Assembly: GCA_963920635.1 (NCBI GenBank)
Contig: OY987299.1
Coordinates: 115,817,373 to 115,881,372, forward strand
Origin: Pseudeuparius sepicola
Lineage: Eukaryota; Arthropoda; Insecta; Coleoptera; Anthribidae
Reading direction: 5' to 3'
DNA: 64,000 bases
In this document: piece by piece, positions 51,401-62,612 of the stretch
Numbering within the stretch: the stretch's first letter is position 1
Layout: every line of letters starts with the position of its first letter
Notes under the pieces: model-generated
The model's input: the letters and a program-made list of their open reading frames with translations, nothing else
What the model was told of the DNA's origin: nothing
The model's database searches: none
Made by a program: the position numbers and the translations under genes

Positions 51401-54400
51401 GAGTAAGGTTATTTTAAAAAAATGGCGATATTGAGGAATATGTGATTATGGATTATTATAATAACTAATATCTATATTTATAACTTCAGAAAATTCTTAT
51501 TATGTTGAAAATTATTCAACGACAAAAAATATATCCGACATAAGTAACCATGAAGTGCTATCTACAGCTTGAAGACATCACAAGATGAAGCTAGAATCAT
51601 AATTCGAATAATTTAACAGTCATCATGATGATATTATTAAATATAAACTTATATTTAATGCTATAAGTTTATGAAGTAGTTAATGTAAAAAATAATTCCT
51701 TTGGTTAATAAAGAAGTTAATATATTGATTTATAATGATTGAAGTATCTAAGTTTGTATTTATACTTTATTACTGCTCAGACAAACTAGGCGTTTATAAC
51801 AAGAGCTACTAATACTACTAATCCTTTCTTGCCAAAAATTATTAAGCTGCATTGCAAAAAAAACAGGAGAAGAGATTTAGTAATCACTAAAACAAGCACA
51901 TATTAAAAAATGAGTAGGTATTGCTTAAGACTCAATGTACAGCAGGTACATGGTGATTCAACATTTTGACCCATAAAATGGCTTTTTTCGATCTGTAGCG
52001 AGCAAAGCGCATAATTTTAAATTTTTGGCCAATACAAATTTTAATTAAGTAATTACTCACATTTTGAGACAAAAATTATTTAAAAATATTTATCACAATG
52101 GCTTTTTGCGCAAATGCTAATAACGGCCATTGTAGTCGACGAAATGGCAAAAGAACGTGGCAATGACCATACCATTGTGAGTTTAACCCCATAGAGCTTA
52201 ATGGGCCCAAATGAAAGGACATGTTGAAGAACAAAACACTACTTATACTCGTAAGCTTAAGGATGTACGACAGCTGATGATCGATTCAATGGACATTATT
52301 ACTGCAGAAAGTTGGTGAAATGCGATACAACGTGTTATTGCGGAAGAAAATAAAATGTGGAATCTTGATAAATTTATTGATGACACTCTGGAAATTGAGC
52401 CTCTTATTATTACCACAGACCTATATTAGCGAAGCTATATAGGTCTGTGTTATTACCTTAGAACATAACGACTCTTCTGAATTTTCCGAAGACGATCCTT
52501 TATATTTTAAATTGTAATATTATTTTAATAACTAAAATTCTCTGTGACATTGTATTGCTAATGTTATAATAAATATCAAATAGTTTGTTTTATTAGTGTC
52601 TCAAAATTTAATATTTTTGCAAAATGGTTCGGTTGGTTTTAGGAACAAAACGATAATAAATGAATAAACTTTTTATTTTCTTTACCTGTCCCTTAATTCA
52701 AACAAACCATTTTGCAACCGACCCTCCGCCTATGGCTTATAATTTCCTTTATTATCATTTCATTGCCTATTGTTATTTGGAGATTACGGGGTGCGCCCAA
52801 GGAAGAACGCAGATAAATACATTGAACAAATGGCAAAGCTTTTTATCGGAGCCAGGTAGTCTCTTGAATTTATAATGAGGGCGGCGTGCTATCAATTCCA
52901 TTTGAACAGAGTATAGATGTAGATATATGTTAGTTCCAGTCAATTGCTTTACGATGACCCAATTCACGAGAAACCGCTTTGGGTCGTCCTAAAGCAATAG
53001 ACTGGGATCTATCTGCGTTGAGATTGTGGACTTGCTATTATACATGGAGGTTAGAGCGTCTTATTTTCCTTCATATTCCTTCACTCAATGATCATACTTA
53101 TGCGGATAATCTCAGTTTATTTATAGAAATAAGATATGAGAAGATTGTTGTGTCTCACCTTTCTTGAAACTTTAAGTGGCTATTAGATATAATATTAGAC
53201 ATTAGATATAATAATTAGGTACCTACTTTACAAGAACGTGATATAAATTGGTTGGGAATTCTAATTGGAAAATTTAATAGAACCCTCTTCACATATTACT
53301 TTTTTAAAATTTAGGTGTTCAATTATACAATTTAATAATAAATTTATTTTGAAACTCAAGGATTAACTATTATGGCTTTAGTTATAGTTATACATATAGA
53401 AATATAGAAATAAGACTAAAGACTAAACTGGTTTAAGTACAAAGAACGAAATGTTATGTACTTTACGAAAATGTATTATACAATTTAAAACATAAACCTC
53501 CGTCTAAATTATCTCTAGATTCTAAAGCTGATATTTTCAATTTCTTCTTATCACTTACCGTGAGTGTCATATGATCCACATATTTTTTGGATCCATAACT
53601 GGACTCGCTATGCAGCCACTCCTCTATACTAGACACCGAAGTTGTGTCTAAATCTGTTGTTTTCCATTTGTTGTCTAATGTTTCTTCCCCAAAGAAGTAC
53701 TCTTTATTGTCTCTTTGCCTTGAGGATGTGGAAATTCTACTAGAAACACTGTTTTGCGACGAGTACGCTAGATTGTTTTGGCATGTGGTGATAACCTAAA
53801 AAAAGGAAAATTATATGTTCAAAATTTAAACCGTTCACTTGATATACATATTGTAGTGTTTGCCAATAGAGATATCAACACAGGTTAAAAATTTTGCGTA
53901 TCGTGTAATAAATTCGGTAAGCCTAAAAATGGCAAAGTTCTTGAAGGTTTCATCACTAATGTCGGCCAACGCCTAAAATTTCCAAGTAATTATTTCTTAA
54001 TTAATGTTTATAATAATTATCGAATCTCCGTTTTGGAGATCAGTTACTTCTTTAAATGGAGACTACAAATTCTGGGATCGTTTGACTCACCACAGGCTTC
54101 TACGAAAGAACAAAAACGCACTTAACTGTTTTGTTTTTCCCTTTTTTGATTTTTATGGACACGATAGCCATGACTGTTCCAGTTAGTGAAGCTATTGATT
54201 AGGAACTGCCACGTTTAAATTCATCTTCAGAAACCTTAGAAATAAAAGAATTGTGTCATCGCATAACTAGATTTGCTTCTTACAGGCAGTTAATCAATCA
54301 TTCAGTTTCGGTTTCGGTGATTTTTGTAATATGTGTTTTTCATAATAGTTATTTATGTACCAAGGCACTGAAGTTCAACTTTTTATGACTCATGTGGAGT

Positions 54401-57400
54401 TTAGTTGCTGAGGCCTCTGGCCGAGGCAAATAAACCACATGAGTCATAAAAAGAACTTTAGTGCCGAGGTACATATTATTATTTTTTTTAAATCGAAAAA
54501 AAATGTTTTATTAGGCAAGAAAATAATAATAACCCGTCCACGAACCTACTACGCGCGGCGTTGCTTGACTTTACCGATCGCTCTACCTAGGACAAGTCAA
54601 GGCCTACTATAAAGACAGGCCCTGGCGCACAAAAATCACGTGGCCATCTTAGTCAGACCACAGAATAGGTCTGTGGTCAGACGTTACATGTCATTTGTCA
54701 CATAACTGAAAGCGGCAGCTTGGGTTTTGAGAAGTTTTCAATGTTTAAAGTGTTTTTAAACGTCTTAGTTTATATTTTAGAAACAAGTTTGTGTCTAGTG
54801 CGCGTGTGTCCTGGCGGAGGGGAACCGCCCAGGTGTTATTATGGCCTCTGGGTGTCTGGGTGGGAGTCGTGCCGTCCAAGAGTATATTGGTGCCGCTCGC
54901 ACCGACGCGACGCGACGCGTGAGCGCTGTAAAGGGAATTCTCCCCCGAACCACAGAATAGGGAACCCGGAATGGACTATTATGGACATGGGACAGTATTG
55001 GACAGTGGAGCGTGGAGCTTGCGACACAGAGGGGTGAACTGTTTACGGGAGATCCGCGAGTTCAGACGGTCCGGGTGGCTGGAAGCCGTTCCCGTTGACC
55101 ACGTTCGGGTTTGTGTATTTATTGTATTCACCATTCAGCTTGTGCGAAATAAATTAGTGTTGTAACGTACTCGAGGATTTTCGTTGTCGACCCAAGCCCT
55201 GGTATGGTTTTTATTCGGTCTTTCACGCTGCCGATCAACTGAGACCTCGTCAATATAATACAGTATACCTACTGAGGTTAGTTTTCATTTTTATTTCGTA
55301 AAAGATAACCTAAATACCAAATATTGGGTCTGTTTATATTATATTTATACATATTACAAAAGCCAGGAAGAAAGTGTCGCCATGACAAACATTTGTTTTG
55401 CCTCGGGATGAAAATTTCCGCCAAAAATGGATTCGTAAAATCCCAACTGAGATTTAATTTCTAAAAAACCCTTAAGTATGTGTGGCTAACATATTTTCAA
55501 GAAAGTGAAACAATAATTAAAGTGGACAAATGTGTTGTGGGAGGAAAATACCTATAGAGAATATCACCTAAGCTAAAGGAAGGTGATGTCCCAACAATTT
55601 TTGAGAATGTGCCAAAATATTGTGAGTGCAGTGCCGTTTAACTCTCAGCCTAAAACAGCTGAGGCAGGTTGAAAATTTTGAAAAAACAATTAGAGAAAGC
55701 TTGGATGCACAAAACCAATAATGTAATAGATGAAAGAAAACTTGCCAAATTGTTACGAAATTTGTTTTTTCTACTTATCTCCAAAAATGCCTTTCATTAT
55801 ATAGAACCGTTGATTGAATCCTCCATGGACGATAGAACTAAGTTGGTCACGTGACTACGCGATTATGCGTTAGCGCCGTGGCCTGTCTTTATCGTTGGCC
55901 TCGAGGACAAGTATAATGACGTACGACACCTTCTGACAGAAAAACCAAACTGCTGCTTCTTGTGCACCCTACACAACAAATCTATTGATATTCAAATTTA
56001 CTAAAATATGTATACTGAAGGATTTCGCAATGTGTACGAAAAGTTAAATGAGCCTTTATCGGCCGGGTTTTGAATATTTGGTCACTTTTGACGGGCGATT
56101 TCTCCGCGTCTGACGTTTGATGTTTACATCTCGCCAAGGCCTACTTATTGAAAAAATCGTACAATAATGGGCTACATTATTGAACGATTTCTGTGCTTTT
56201 AATGACGATTTTGGGACATTTTAATGCCGATTTCAAGAAAAAGTACATTAATTATTAATAATAAGAACATATCACAATTACATTTCCCCACTAAATATAC
56301 AGGGTGATTCAGTTTTATTCTGCGACACTTCAACAGGTCATAGAAAACCAAAAAATAACCGCACTTTCTTTTATAAACTATATCATTTTAAGGCTTTATT
56401 AAAAAGTTACAGGGTGTTAAAGTTTTAAGAAACGTGGCCTTTATTGAATATTTACCAAACTAGTTGAGATATTTAAGTCATATTTGGTACACGCTATAAC
56501 GGCATGGGTTAGCATAAAACCTGTTAATATCAAACACCTTGAAGAACCAGTGGCGTAGAAGTGGGTAATTAGTATAATTGTTTTTAGAAAAAAAAACAAC
56601 CACCTTGTATAGCAATAAAATGTATTCAATTTCTTATGTAAATTTTAATTGTAAACAAAAACGTTCTCTTAGCATTTTTTCATATGTGTCATGGTTTCAT
56701 AGCAAATTTTATTTTTTTGTATTATTTCGCCTATTTCTGAAAAAATATCTAAGAAATTTGCTCCATAAGTATCACTTAAAGTGGAAATAATGTGTTTGCT
56801 ACTTGAAATAAAGTAACTTTTTCCAATAAACTTACCTATTTAAGGCTATACTTTTGAAGATACAGGGTCTAATACATTTAAGGAAGATACAATTAATGTT
56901 ACGCTCTGTATCTTGAAAAGTAAAACCTTGAATGGGTAAGTTTATTGGAAAACATTACTCTATTTAAAGTAAGAAACACATTTTTTCTGCTTTGAGTGTT
57001 ACTTATGGAGCGAAGTTTTAAGTTAATTTTTCAGAAGTACTCCGAAATAATACGAAAAAATCAAATTTGCTATGAAACACATATGAAAAAATGCTAAGAG
57101 GACGTTTTTGTTTACAATTAAAATTTACATAAGAAATTGAATACATTTTATTGCTATACAGGGTGGTTCATTTTTTTTTCTAAAAACAATTATACTAATT
57201 ACCCACTGCTACGCCACTGGTTGTTCAAGGTGTTTGATATTAACAGGTTTTATGCTAACCCATGCCGTTATAACGTGTACCTACCAAATATGACTTAAAT
57301 ATATCAACTAGTTTGGTAAATATTCAATAAATTCCACAAATTCCTTACAACTTTAACACCCTGTAACTTTTTTTATAAGGCCTTAAAATGATATAGTTTA

Positions 57401-60400
57401 TAGAAGAAAGTGAGGTTATTTTTTGGTTTTCTATCACCTGTTGAAGTGTTGCAGAATAAAACTGAATCACCGTGTATAGTGGGTTTCCCGATAGGTGAAA
57501 CTACTCTTGTGGAAGAGAAAAATTCTCGAGTTGAAATTTCATATTCCGGGGTTTAGTTCTGCTTGGCTAATTTGTGCTATAATTTTATCTTGGAAAAATC
57601 ACGTGTGCATAGGCATGGATAAAAAACCAATTTACCTTATTTATTATGGCTGTAGCTAAGAGGTCTTCATAAGTCTTGTTGCCCTCTTCAGGTGGTGCGG
57701 CTGAGTGATCTTGTGCTTTTTCCAAAGAAGGGAGTGCACCGCACTCCTTTAGTAAGTTCTCTATTATCTTTTTCAATGCTGCGTGTGCCGTGCATGGCGA
57801 ATAAGGTGAAGTTCCTGGTATAGGCAAATCTGAAAAGAAAAGATTTATTGCAACTTTTAGGGCGCGTGTGACGTGAAGATCATCCAACGACGCGAAGTGA
57901 ATGCGCAAACACGAAACAGTGTTAGACTTAAAACATTTGTACATAATTTTTAGTAATATTTTATTTGATTGGATGGTTTGCGATTGCCATCGACGTGTGC
58001 TCGAATTTTCAACAGCAATAACTTCAACAGAAAGAGTTTCGCTGCACTGGAGCCTGGAACGTAATAAAGACACCTTTTTGTGGCTATAGAAATTTAGATT
58101 TTATGACTCTAAAGGTTACTGGGTGTTTCAGAATTTTGCGTAAATAAAAGGGGAAAAAAGGAAATAAAAGTTCACTTGGGCCCAAAAAACGCTTATGAAT
58201 GTACTTGAAGATACTACATGGTGTTGTAAATTCAAAAAGTGTTATATTATATAATTTCAATACTTATGTCTAGGTATTGCCGAAACTGTATTGCCACACA
58301 AACCTGTGGGCGATGATACCTATTACAAACACTCGCTGTTCACATATCCGACACTATTCTATAAAAAATATTTGGTTTTCTATATTTCTAAAATTTTTAA
58401 TAAGAAATTTCATTAAAAATGGAGCACATTATTTAAATTCCTATTGAGCGCAAACGTCATTGTAACATTTAATCTATACTCATAAATACTGGTCTGTGGT
58501 TTGAAAAGCCTGTGCATGTTAGACCAATTATTATCGGTAGTTATAAATAATGGATTCAAAATATAATATTTATGCACAAAATTCCACTGGTCAAAAACCT
58601 ATTAGGTAGATGCAGACAATTTCAGAAAAAACGGAATCTGATGATTTTCCGCAATTACCTACTGGTGATCTTTATAATAATATATTATAAAGAACTTACA
58701 GTATAGCATATGCATATTTTTAATTTACACTCTCAAAAACTGTATAGAATTAATATAAGTATAATTTTTTGCCGTTTTTTAAATCCATAAAAAAAATTCT
58801 CGTTCTCGTGGTAAAGTCAAGCGGTCGATGTTATACGAAAAATTGTATAATTTTATGTCATTTTAACCGTAATGTTGTAGATATTTCAAAAATGCAGCTT
58901 CACGTGATGGCAGATTCTGATGACTTGGAAAAAATGTAGAACTTTCATCTCTTTACTTTCTTCATAGGTATCTCCAAAAATAAAGGCTTAATTACAGGAA
59001 AGGTTTTATCTCCTAGCCACTGCTTCTACTTCTCTGCAGCAAACTGAACATGTCTTACGAAATGTTGGCATCAATTTTCGCTTTTCTTCAGCGTGGCAGA
59101 GCTATTTTTTTATATTGTACTAGAATATTAGCGAAAATGTACCAGATTGCAATTATTTTTGTTTGTACTAAATCATAAAAATCAATAAACTTTAACAAAA
59201 CAAAATAAAGAAAAATATATATGTCCTATGTTAACAAAATCACTTATTAATAAATAATCGGTTTATCTAATATGCAAAAATGTACTAGAATCAGTAGATA
59301 TATTTGCAAATTTCTCATACTGTCTTTACTTAGGTACCTAAAAAAAACAAAAAAAAAATCAAACCAATTAGGATTCCAATTAATTCAAGTTTTATTACAT
59401 AAAGGTATATTATATATGTTTTACTTATATGTATATACATATTTATTTCTATATTTATGTTTTTAATGAAATATTAGGTAGGTACTATATACCATATCTC
59501 CGTCACTGATTGTTTGGCAAACTTTGATATTAACGCAATCTTATAGCAACTCATCCGAGTATTAAAATGAATAATTACCTATGTTTAAATTACTCATCTT
59601 GGCAGAGTTTGGAAAAATATGATTTTGCAATTTTAGTTTTGTATTGAACATGAACAAGGATTAGTGCTTGGAGCTCGGCTTAGACTCGAGAGCTAGACTA
59701 TAACCGCGGATGTATTACCCGTAGAAAATATATAGCTTCGGGCAGTTCAGACTAAAAAAGTTCTTTACATTTTTACTGTGGTTTTTACCCAGTTAAATTA
59801 ATGTTGAATAAATTGGAAATTGATCTTTTTATTAACAAACAGGAAAAAGGATACGTATTATATACAGGGTGATTCAGTTCTGGTGCTCAACATGGGGATC
59901 TTGGAAACCGTACCAGATACGAAGTCGGTCAAAAGGAGGCAAACTTGCGCCTTTGGGCGCCTAACAATATGCCGTTGAGAAAGTTAAAATATTTTCATGG
60001 GTTGCTGAGATATTTAAAAGAAACCGAATTTTTGAAAATTAGATTTTATTTTTTTCTGGCGCCATTTGCGATAATATTGAAAATTAAATTGTAGTACCTT
60101 TCCATTGCAACTTTTTCTGTACTACGTCATGGTATTTTTAGATTTTCGGGGCGACGCGACGTTTCGTTTTTGAGATAAAGGGATCATCTTAATTTTTTTA
60201 AATACGGACCGGTATTAGAATAACGAAACGTCTTTCCGAAAATCTAAAAATACCATGACGTAGTCCAGAAAAAGTTGCAATGAAAAAGTATGATTTATTT
60301 TTCAATATTATCGCAAATGGCGCCAGAAAAAAATAAAATCTAATTTACAAAAATTTGCTTTTTCTTAAATAGCTCAGCAACCCATCAAAGTATTTTAGAA

Positions 60401-61054
60401 TATTGTTGCCCGAAGGCGCAACTTTGCCTCTATTTGACCGGCTTTGTATCTGTTACGGTTTCCGAGATCTCCATGTTGAGCACAGCAACTGAATCACCAT
60501 GTATATATAATAATTATAGTGTATTTTCGCGAGCAAAACCCTACAAAATCATTTTAGGTTTATCCCAAAACCTGTCGTTTTCACAAGACGGTTTTATTAG
60601 AGAGGAGGTCTCGTTTTGTTCTTTGCGGGTTGTTTTGTAGCATTGTGGAAGAAGTTTACTATAATAAATAATACGAGTTACAGCAGCTTTCCAAAAACAT
60701 CCGTTTTCGTATATTTGATAAAAATTACTTATTATATATTTTTTTATTATTATTATTTACGTATTATAATATATATTATAAATATTTCCATGACGTCGGA
60801 CTAAAATAACATAAAACCTGCCTAAACTTAAACCCTGGTCGCGAAAATACGGCTTTGTTTTTGAAAACACTGATAAAATTATTTCACACTAGGTACCTAT
60901 ATAATGATTTAGTCTCTGCTGGAATCTTTTCCCAAGCTTAATAAACCAAAAACTTACCTAAAGTGACCTCTAGCAAGTAGTGGTATCCATACAGAGCTGC
61001 GCAGAACAATATCCACAGGGTGACCAGCACACTAACCAACACAGTGAAGAACAT
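39423..61054 (-). CDS. Acidic serine-rich protein with N-terminal membrane segment, unrecognised
   Basis: Exons on the minus strand: 60958-61054, 57636-57829, 53559-53795, 50735-50935, 50067-50343, 49899-50013, 49722-49846, 49546-49666, 39881-41257 and 39423-39497. Each junction is in phase except that between 49546 and 41257 (the former leaves two bases of a codon, the latter starts on a whole codon), so a small exon is probably missed. About 940 codons. The N-terminus (MFFTVLVSVLVTLWILFCAA) is one hydrophobic span. The rest is polar, acidic and probably disordered, with a basic patch SYSKKEKEKWKHAVEMKNNP. The large exon has two related units (DNTLISRIYLDPNVRNFALS and DTLVSEMYLEPNARTFAQSK) and repeated SSDEGLLSD-like strings. 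I do not recognise the family. A membrane-tethered scaffold is a guess. Confidence 0.7.
42700..43680. repeat. Composite repeat block including a family Q relative
   Basis: The stretch 43330-43540 matches 12040-12190 in reverse: shared features are a run ending GTCAGAAATTGCCC, followed by a CGAGAC/CGAGCT region and GCGCCCCCAAA or GTGCCCCCGAAA. The block 42840-43100 is GC-richer with open frames on both strands, none recognisable. The whole looks like decayed transposon DNA. Confidence 0.5.
44761..45095. mobile_element. Foldback MITE, family M
   Basis: AACCTTAGGGGGCAATACTT at the left has a mirror ending GCCTAAGGTTT at the right. Mirrored stretches include the GCGTGAGCAC/GTGCTCGCGC region and AAATTTTATTTAAAATAAAA. 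About 335 bases, no coding frame. Confidence 0.7.
46619..46870. mobile_element. hAT-like MITE fragment rich in TAATCATTAC
   Basis: It starts CAGAGCTGGGCAGTAATGAT, which resembles hAT terminal repeats beginning CAGNGNTGGGCA. Many copies of GTAATCATTAC, TGTAATTA and their mirrors follow. No matching right terminus is present, so it is truncated. Confidence 0.55.
47235..47791. mobile_element. Foldback MITE, family E
   Basis: TACAGGGTGTTTCATCTTAA at the left pairs with TTAAGATGAAACACCCTGTA at the right. Arms of about 200 bases pair closely (AAATGACGAAAACCA and its mirror). The loop (47440-47620) is shared with 61995-62200, so the centre has an independent origin. Confidence 0.85.
48478..48700. 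repeat. Foldback repeat, family O
   Basis: GGGCATCTAATTTTTCCTGT at the left has its mirror GGAAAAATTAGATGCCC at the right. Inner arms also pair (ATGCTAAGTAATACTTTTTT with ATATTACTTAGCAACG). About 220 bases. Confidence 0.7.
51153..51328. mobile_element. 176-bp MITE, family D, copy 2 (reverse orientation)
   Basis: TIRs are CATTGACTGATGTATTAATA and TATTAATACGTCAGTCAACG, with a perfect 7-bp AATAAAG duplication (51146-51152 and 51329-51335). The internal sequence is the reverse complement of copy 1 (20839-21018) at roughly 90% identity. Confidence 0.85.
52100..52510 (+). pseudogene. Tc1/mariner-superfamily transposase C-terminal relic
   Basis: The frame YHCEFNPIEL (about 52160-52190) is the conserved block carrying the catalytic glutamate of Tc1/mariner transposases. 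Downstream, in shifted frames, come KLKDVRQLMIDSMDIITAES and VIAEENKMWNLDKFIDDTLE, matching the usual C-terminal region. Several frameshifts and stops are present. It is a different family from the element at 13529-16360. Confidence 0.65.
54352..54475. repeat. Hairpin repeat, family V
   Basis: ATGTACCAAGGCACTGAAGT and TTTTTATGACTCATGTGG pair with CCACATGAGTCATAAAAA and AGTGCCGAGGTACAT. The centre GAGGCCTCTGGCCGAGGC is itself partly self-complementary. Confidence 0.7.
54690..55260. repeat. GC-rich block, possible solo LTR
   Basis: The composition (GGCGGAGGGGAACCGCCCAG, GACGCGACGCGACGCG) is strikingly GC-richer than its surroundings. AATAAA lies near 55150, close to a possible 3' end. Length and composition fit a solo LTR, but I found neither clear terminal TG..CA nor a target duplication, and no protein. 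Confidence 0.25.
55390..55860 (+). pseudogene. THAP-domain transposon relic
   Basis: In shifting frames one reads FRQKWIRKIPTEI (THAP tryptophan region), YFQESETIIKVDKCVVGGKY (the C..HF region, with the CxxH lost) and LKEGDVPTIFENVPKY (the terminal AVPTIF block). A later frame (55669-55854, KQLEKAWMHKTNNVIDERKL) may be part of the same protein. Stops and frameshifts make it a pseudogene. Confidence 0.55.
56296..57478. mobile_element. Foldback MITE, family F (about 1.2 kb)
   Basis: TATACAGGGTGATTCAGTTT at the left has its mirror AAACTGAATCACCGTGTATA at the right. Arms of about 500 bases each pair with roughly 90% identity, including internal ACAGGGTG/CACCCTGT motifs. The loop lies near 56800-56950. 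No coding frame. Confidence 0.85.
57830..60957. other. First intron of the acidic-protein gene
   Basis: AT-rich, with foldback G at 59871-60505. No gene signal in 57840-59860 or 60510-60950. Confidence 0.5.
59871..60505. mobile_element. Foldback MITE, family G
   Basis: TATACAGGGTGATTCAGTTC at the left pairs with the right end, which reads CAACTGAATCACCATGTATA. Arms of about 300 bases pair closely and include TACCATGACGTAGT/ACTACGTCATGGTA. The outer 17 bases are shared with family F, but the interiors differ. Confidence 0.85.
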
Positions 61055-61561
61055 ATTTTGTACCACGGAAACTTATAGAATATAATATCACAGTTTAACT
61101 TGATGCTTGCATTAAATTATTTAATCTATAAAAAATTTGCTCAAGTTCCTATTGTCTTTATCTTTTCTAGATAAAGCATAATTTGGAGTAGGTAAGTACT
61201 AAGTAGGCATGTATAGTCCAAAGGTAATAATAGTTGGTCGAACGATTGCGAATACAATACTATTCTGGTTGGAATAGCTAAGCAAAGGTTAAAAGGTTCT
61301 TATCAGGATAGTCAGAATTTACACGGTGAGACATACGCGGTATTTAGGGTAATTAAACAAAAAATATTGTTGCGTTTGTAGTGTGGCGTAGATGTTTTGA
61401 TTTCCGTTGGAAAATAAGACTGGTTACAAGAGTTTTCAGTTTTCATAATAATTTATATGTATATTATACGTATAATATACGGACGACCTAGACATACAAC
61501 CCTTGTTTATGGAGGTTAACAAGGATACAACACAACAGGTCAGCAAATATGGGCTTACCTG

Positions 61562-62200
61562 TACAGGGTGATTCAAATTCGAGGGCCACCATGGGGATCT
61601 CCGTAACGGTAATTGATAAGATGGGTAGTTTAAATTTGGTAAATTTGCGTGTTTATAGGCACAACAATTTTCTGTTAAAAACCATAAATTTTATTTTTCA
61701 TTTTTGAAATTTTCGAAAAAAAAAAAACAAACAAAAAAAGTTAATTTTAAATTTTCCTTTTTATCTTTTAATTAATTTATTTAAACATATATCAAAAATC
61801 TGAAAATACCTTCTAAAGGCAACTTTTTCAGCTTTATTAGTCGCCGGTTACGGATTATAAATCCGACGTTTCGTCTCTTATTAACAATCATCAACTTTGT
61901 TTCTCTTATGGCGGCCATTTTGAATTTTTACGTCATTCTAAAACACCCTGTTTTGGTTGACTAGCCAATTTTCTTCAATATATTTTCAATTTTCAATTGT
62001 TCTGAAGGGATTCCATAGCACACTTGACTCCCCAGATGTCTTTAAAATTCCTATTTTGCTCAATTTTGACACCCTACAGAATGGAACTCCCTGTATATTT
62101 TTTGTTCAAATTTGTTATATGGGTGTTTTGGGGTGTTCTGATTAACACTGTGGGGTCAGATTTTAAATAAAAAAATCGCTAAATGGTGTTCGTGAAAATC
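61562..62200. repeat. Truncated TACAGGGTG-type MITE plus family E centre
   Basis: The left end TACAGGGTGATTCAAATTCG has no mirror partner nearby. The block 61995-62200 follows 47440-47620 closely (GATTCCATAGCACACTTGAC, then TTCCTATTTTGCTCAATTTT). Confidence 0.65.
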
Positions 62201-62453
62201 GGTGGTACAAAAAAAATCGCAGCCGGCCCTGGATTTGCATTTTGAAAATGGCAGGAAGGTCAAAAGAAGCGGCTTTTGAAGGCATTTCAAACAAAAAAAA
62301 AGTTTAGGCGATTATCTCCAAAAATAAAGATTTTTACGGATTTGTACAGTTTTAAAGTTGGACACCCTGTATATGACAAAAATTTCGCACGCTGCAGGGG
62401 TGGACTTGTTAACATTTTTTACAAAATAAATGACCCTAATAAATGTTTTTACA

Positions 62454-62612
62454 TGATGAAGTTGTGGTCAACTTTTTCTTATATTTTTTTGTCTCCAATA
62501 CTTAATGATTTAAAGGGCATTATATTTTTAATTAGTTTTGTCATATAATGCCCTGTAAATCATTAAGTATTACAGACAAAAAAAAATAGGAGAAAAAGTT
62601 GACCAGAAGTTC
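62454..62612. repeat. Hairpin repeat, family R
   Basis: GGTCAACTTTTTCTTATATT and CAATACTTAATGATTTAAAG pair with the downstream mirror (TAAATCATTAAGTATTACAG, then AGGAGAAAAAGTTGACC). Arms of about 65 bases around a short AT-rich loop. Confidence 0.75.

Larger units (their letters stand above)
50936..53558. other. Intron of the acidic-protein gene
   Basis: It contains MITE D copy 2 (51153-51328) and a Tc1/mariner transposase relic (52100-52510). I recognised nothing in 51340-52080 or 52650-53500. Confidence 0.5.
53796..57635. other. Intron of the acidic-protein gene
   Basis: It holds a hairpin repeat (54352-54475), a GC-rich block (54690-55260), a THAP relic (55390-55860) and foldback F (56296-57478). 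Nothing else was recognised. Confidence 0.5.

Noticed and set aside
54720..55165. Cysteine/arginine-rich open frames in the GC-rich block
   Set aside because: GC-rich sequence lacks stops by chance; frames on both strands are open and no motif is seen.
59641..59760. Possible tRNA-like segment near CTCGAGAGCTAGACTATAACC
   Set aside because: No acceptor stem, TTCGA box or 70-80 base cloverleaf could be assembled.
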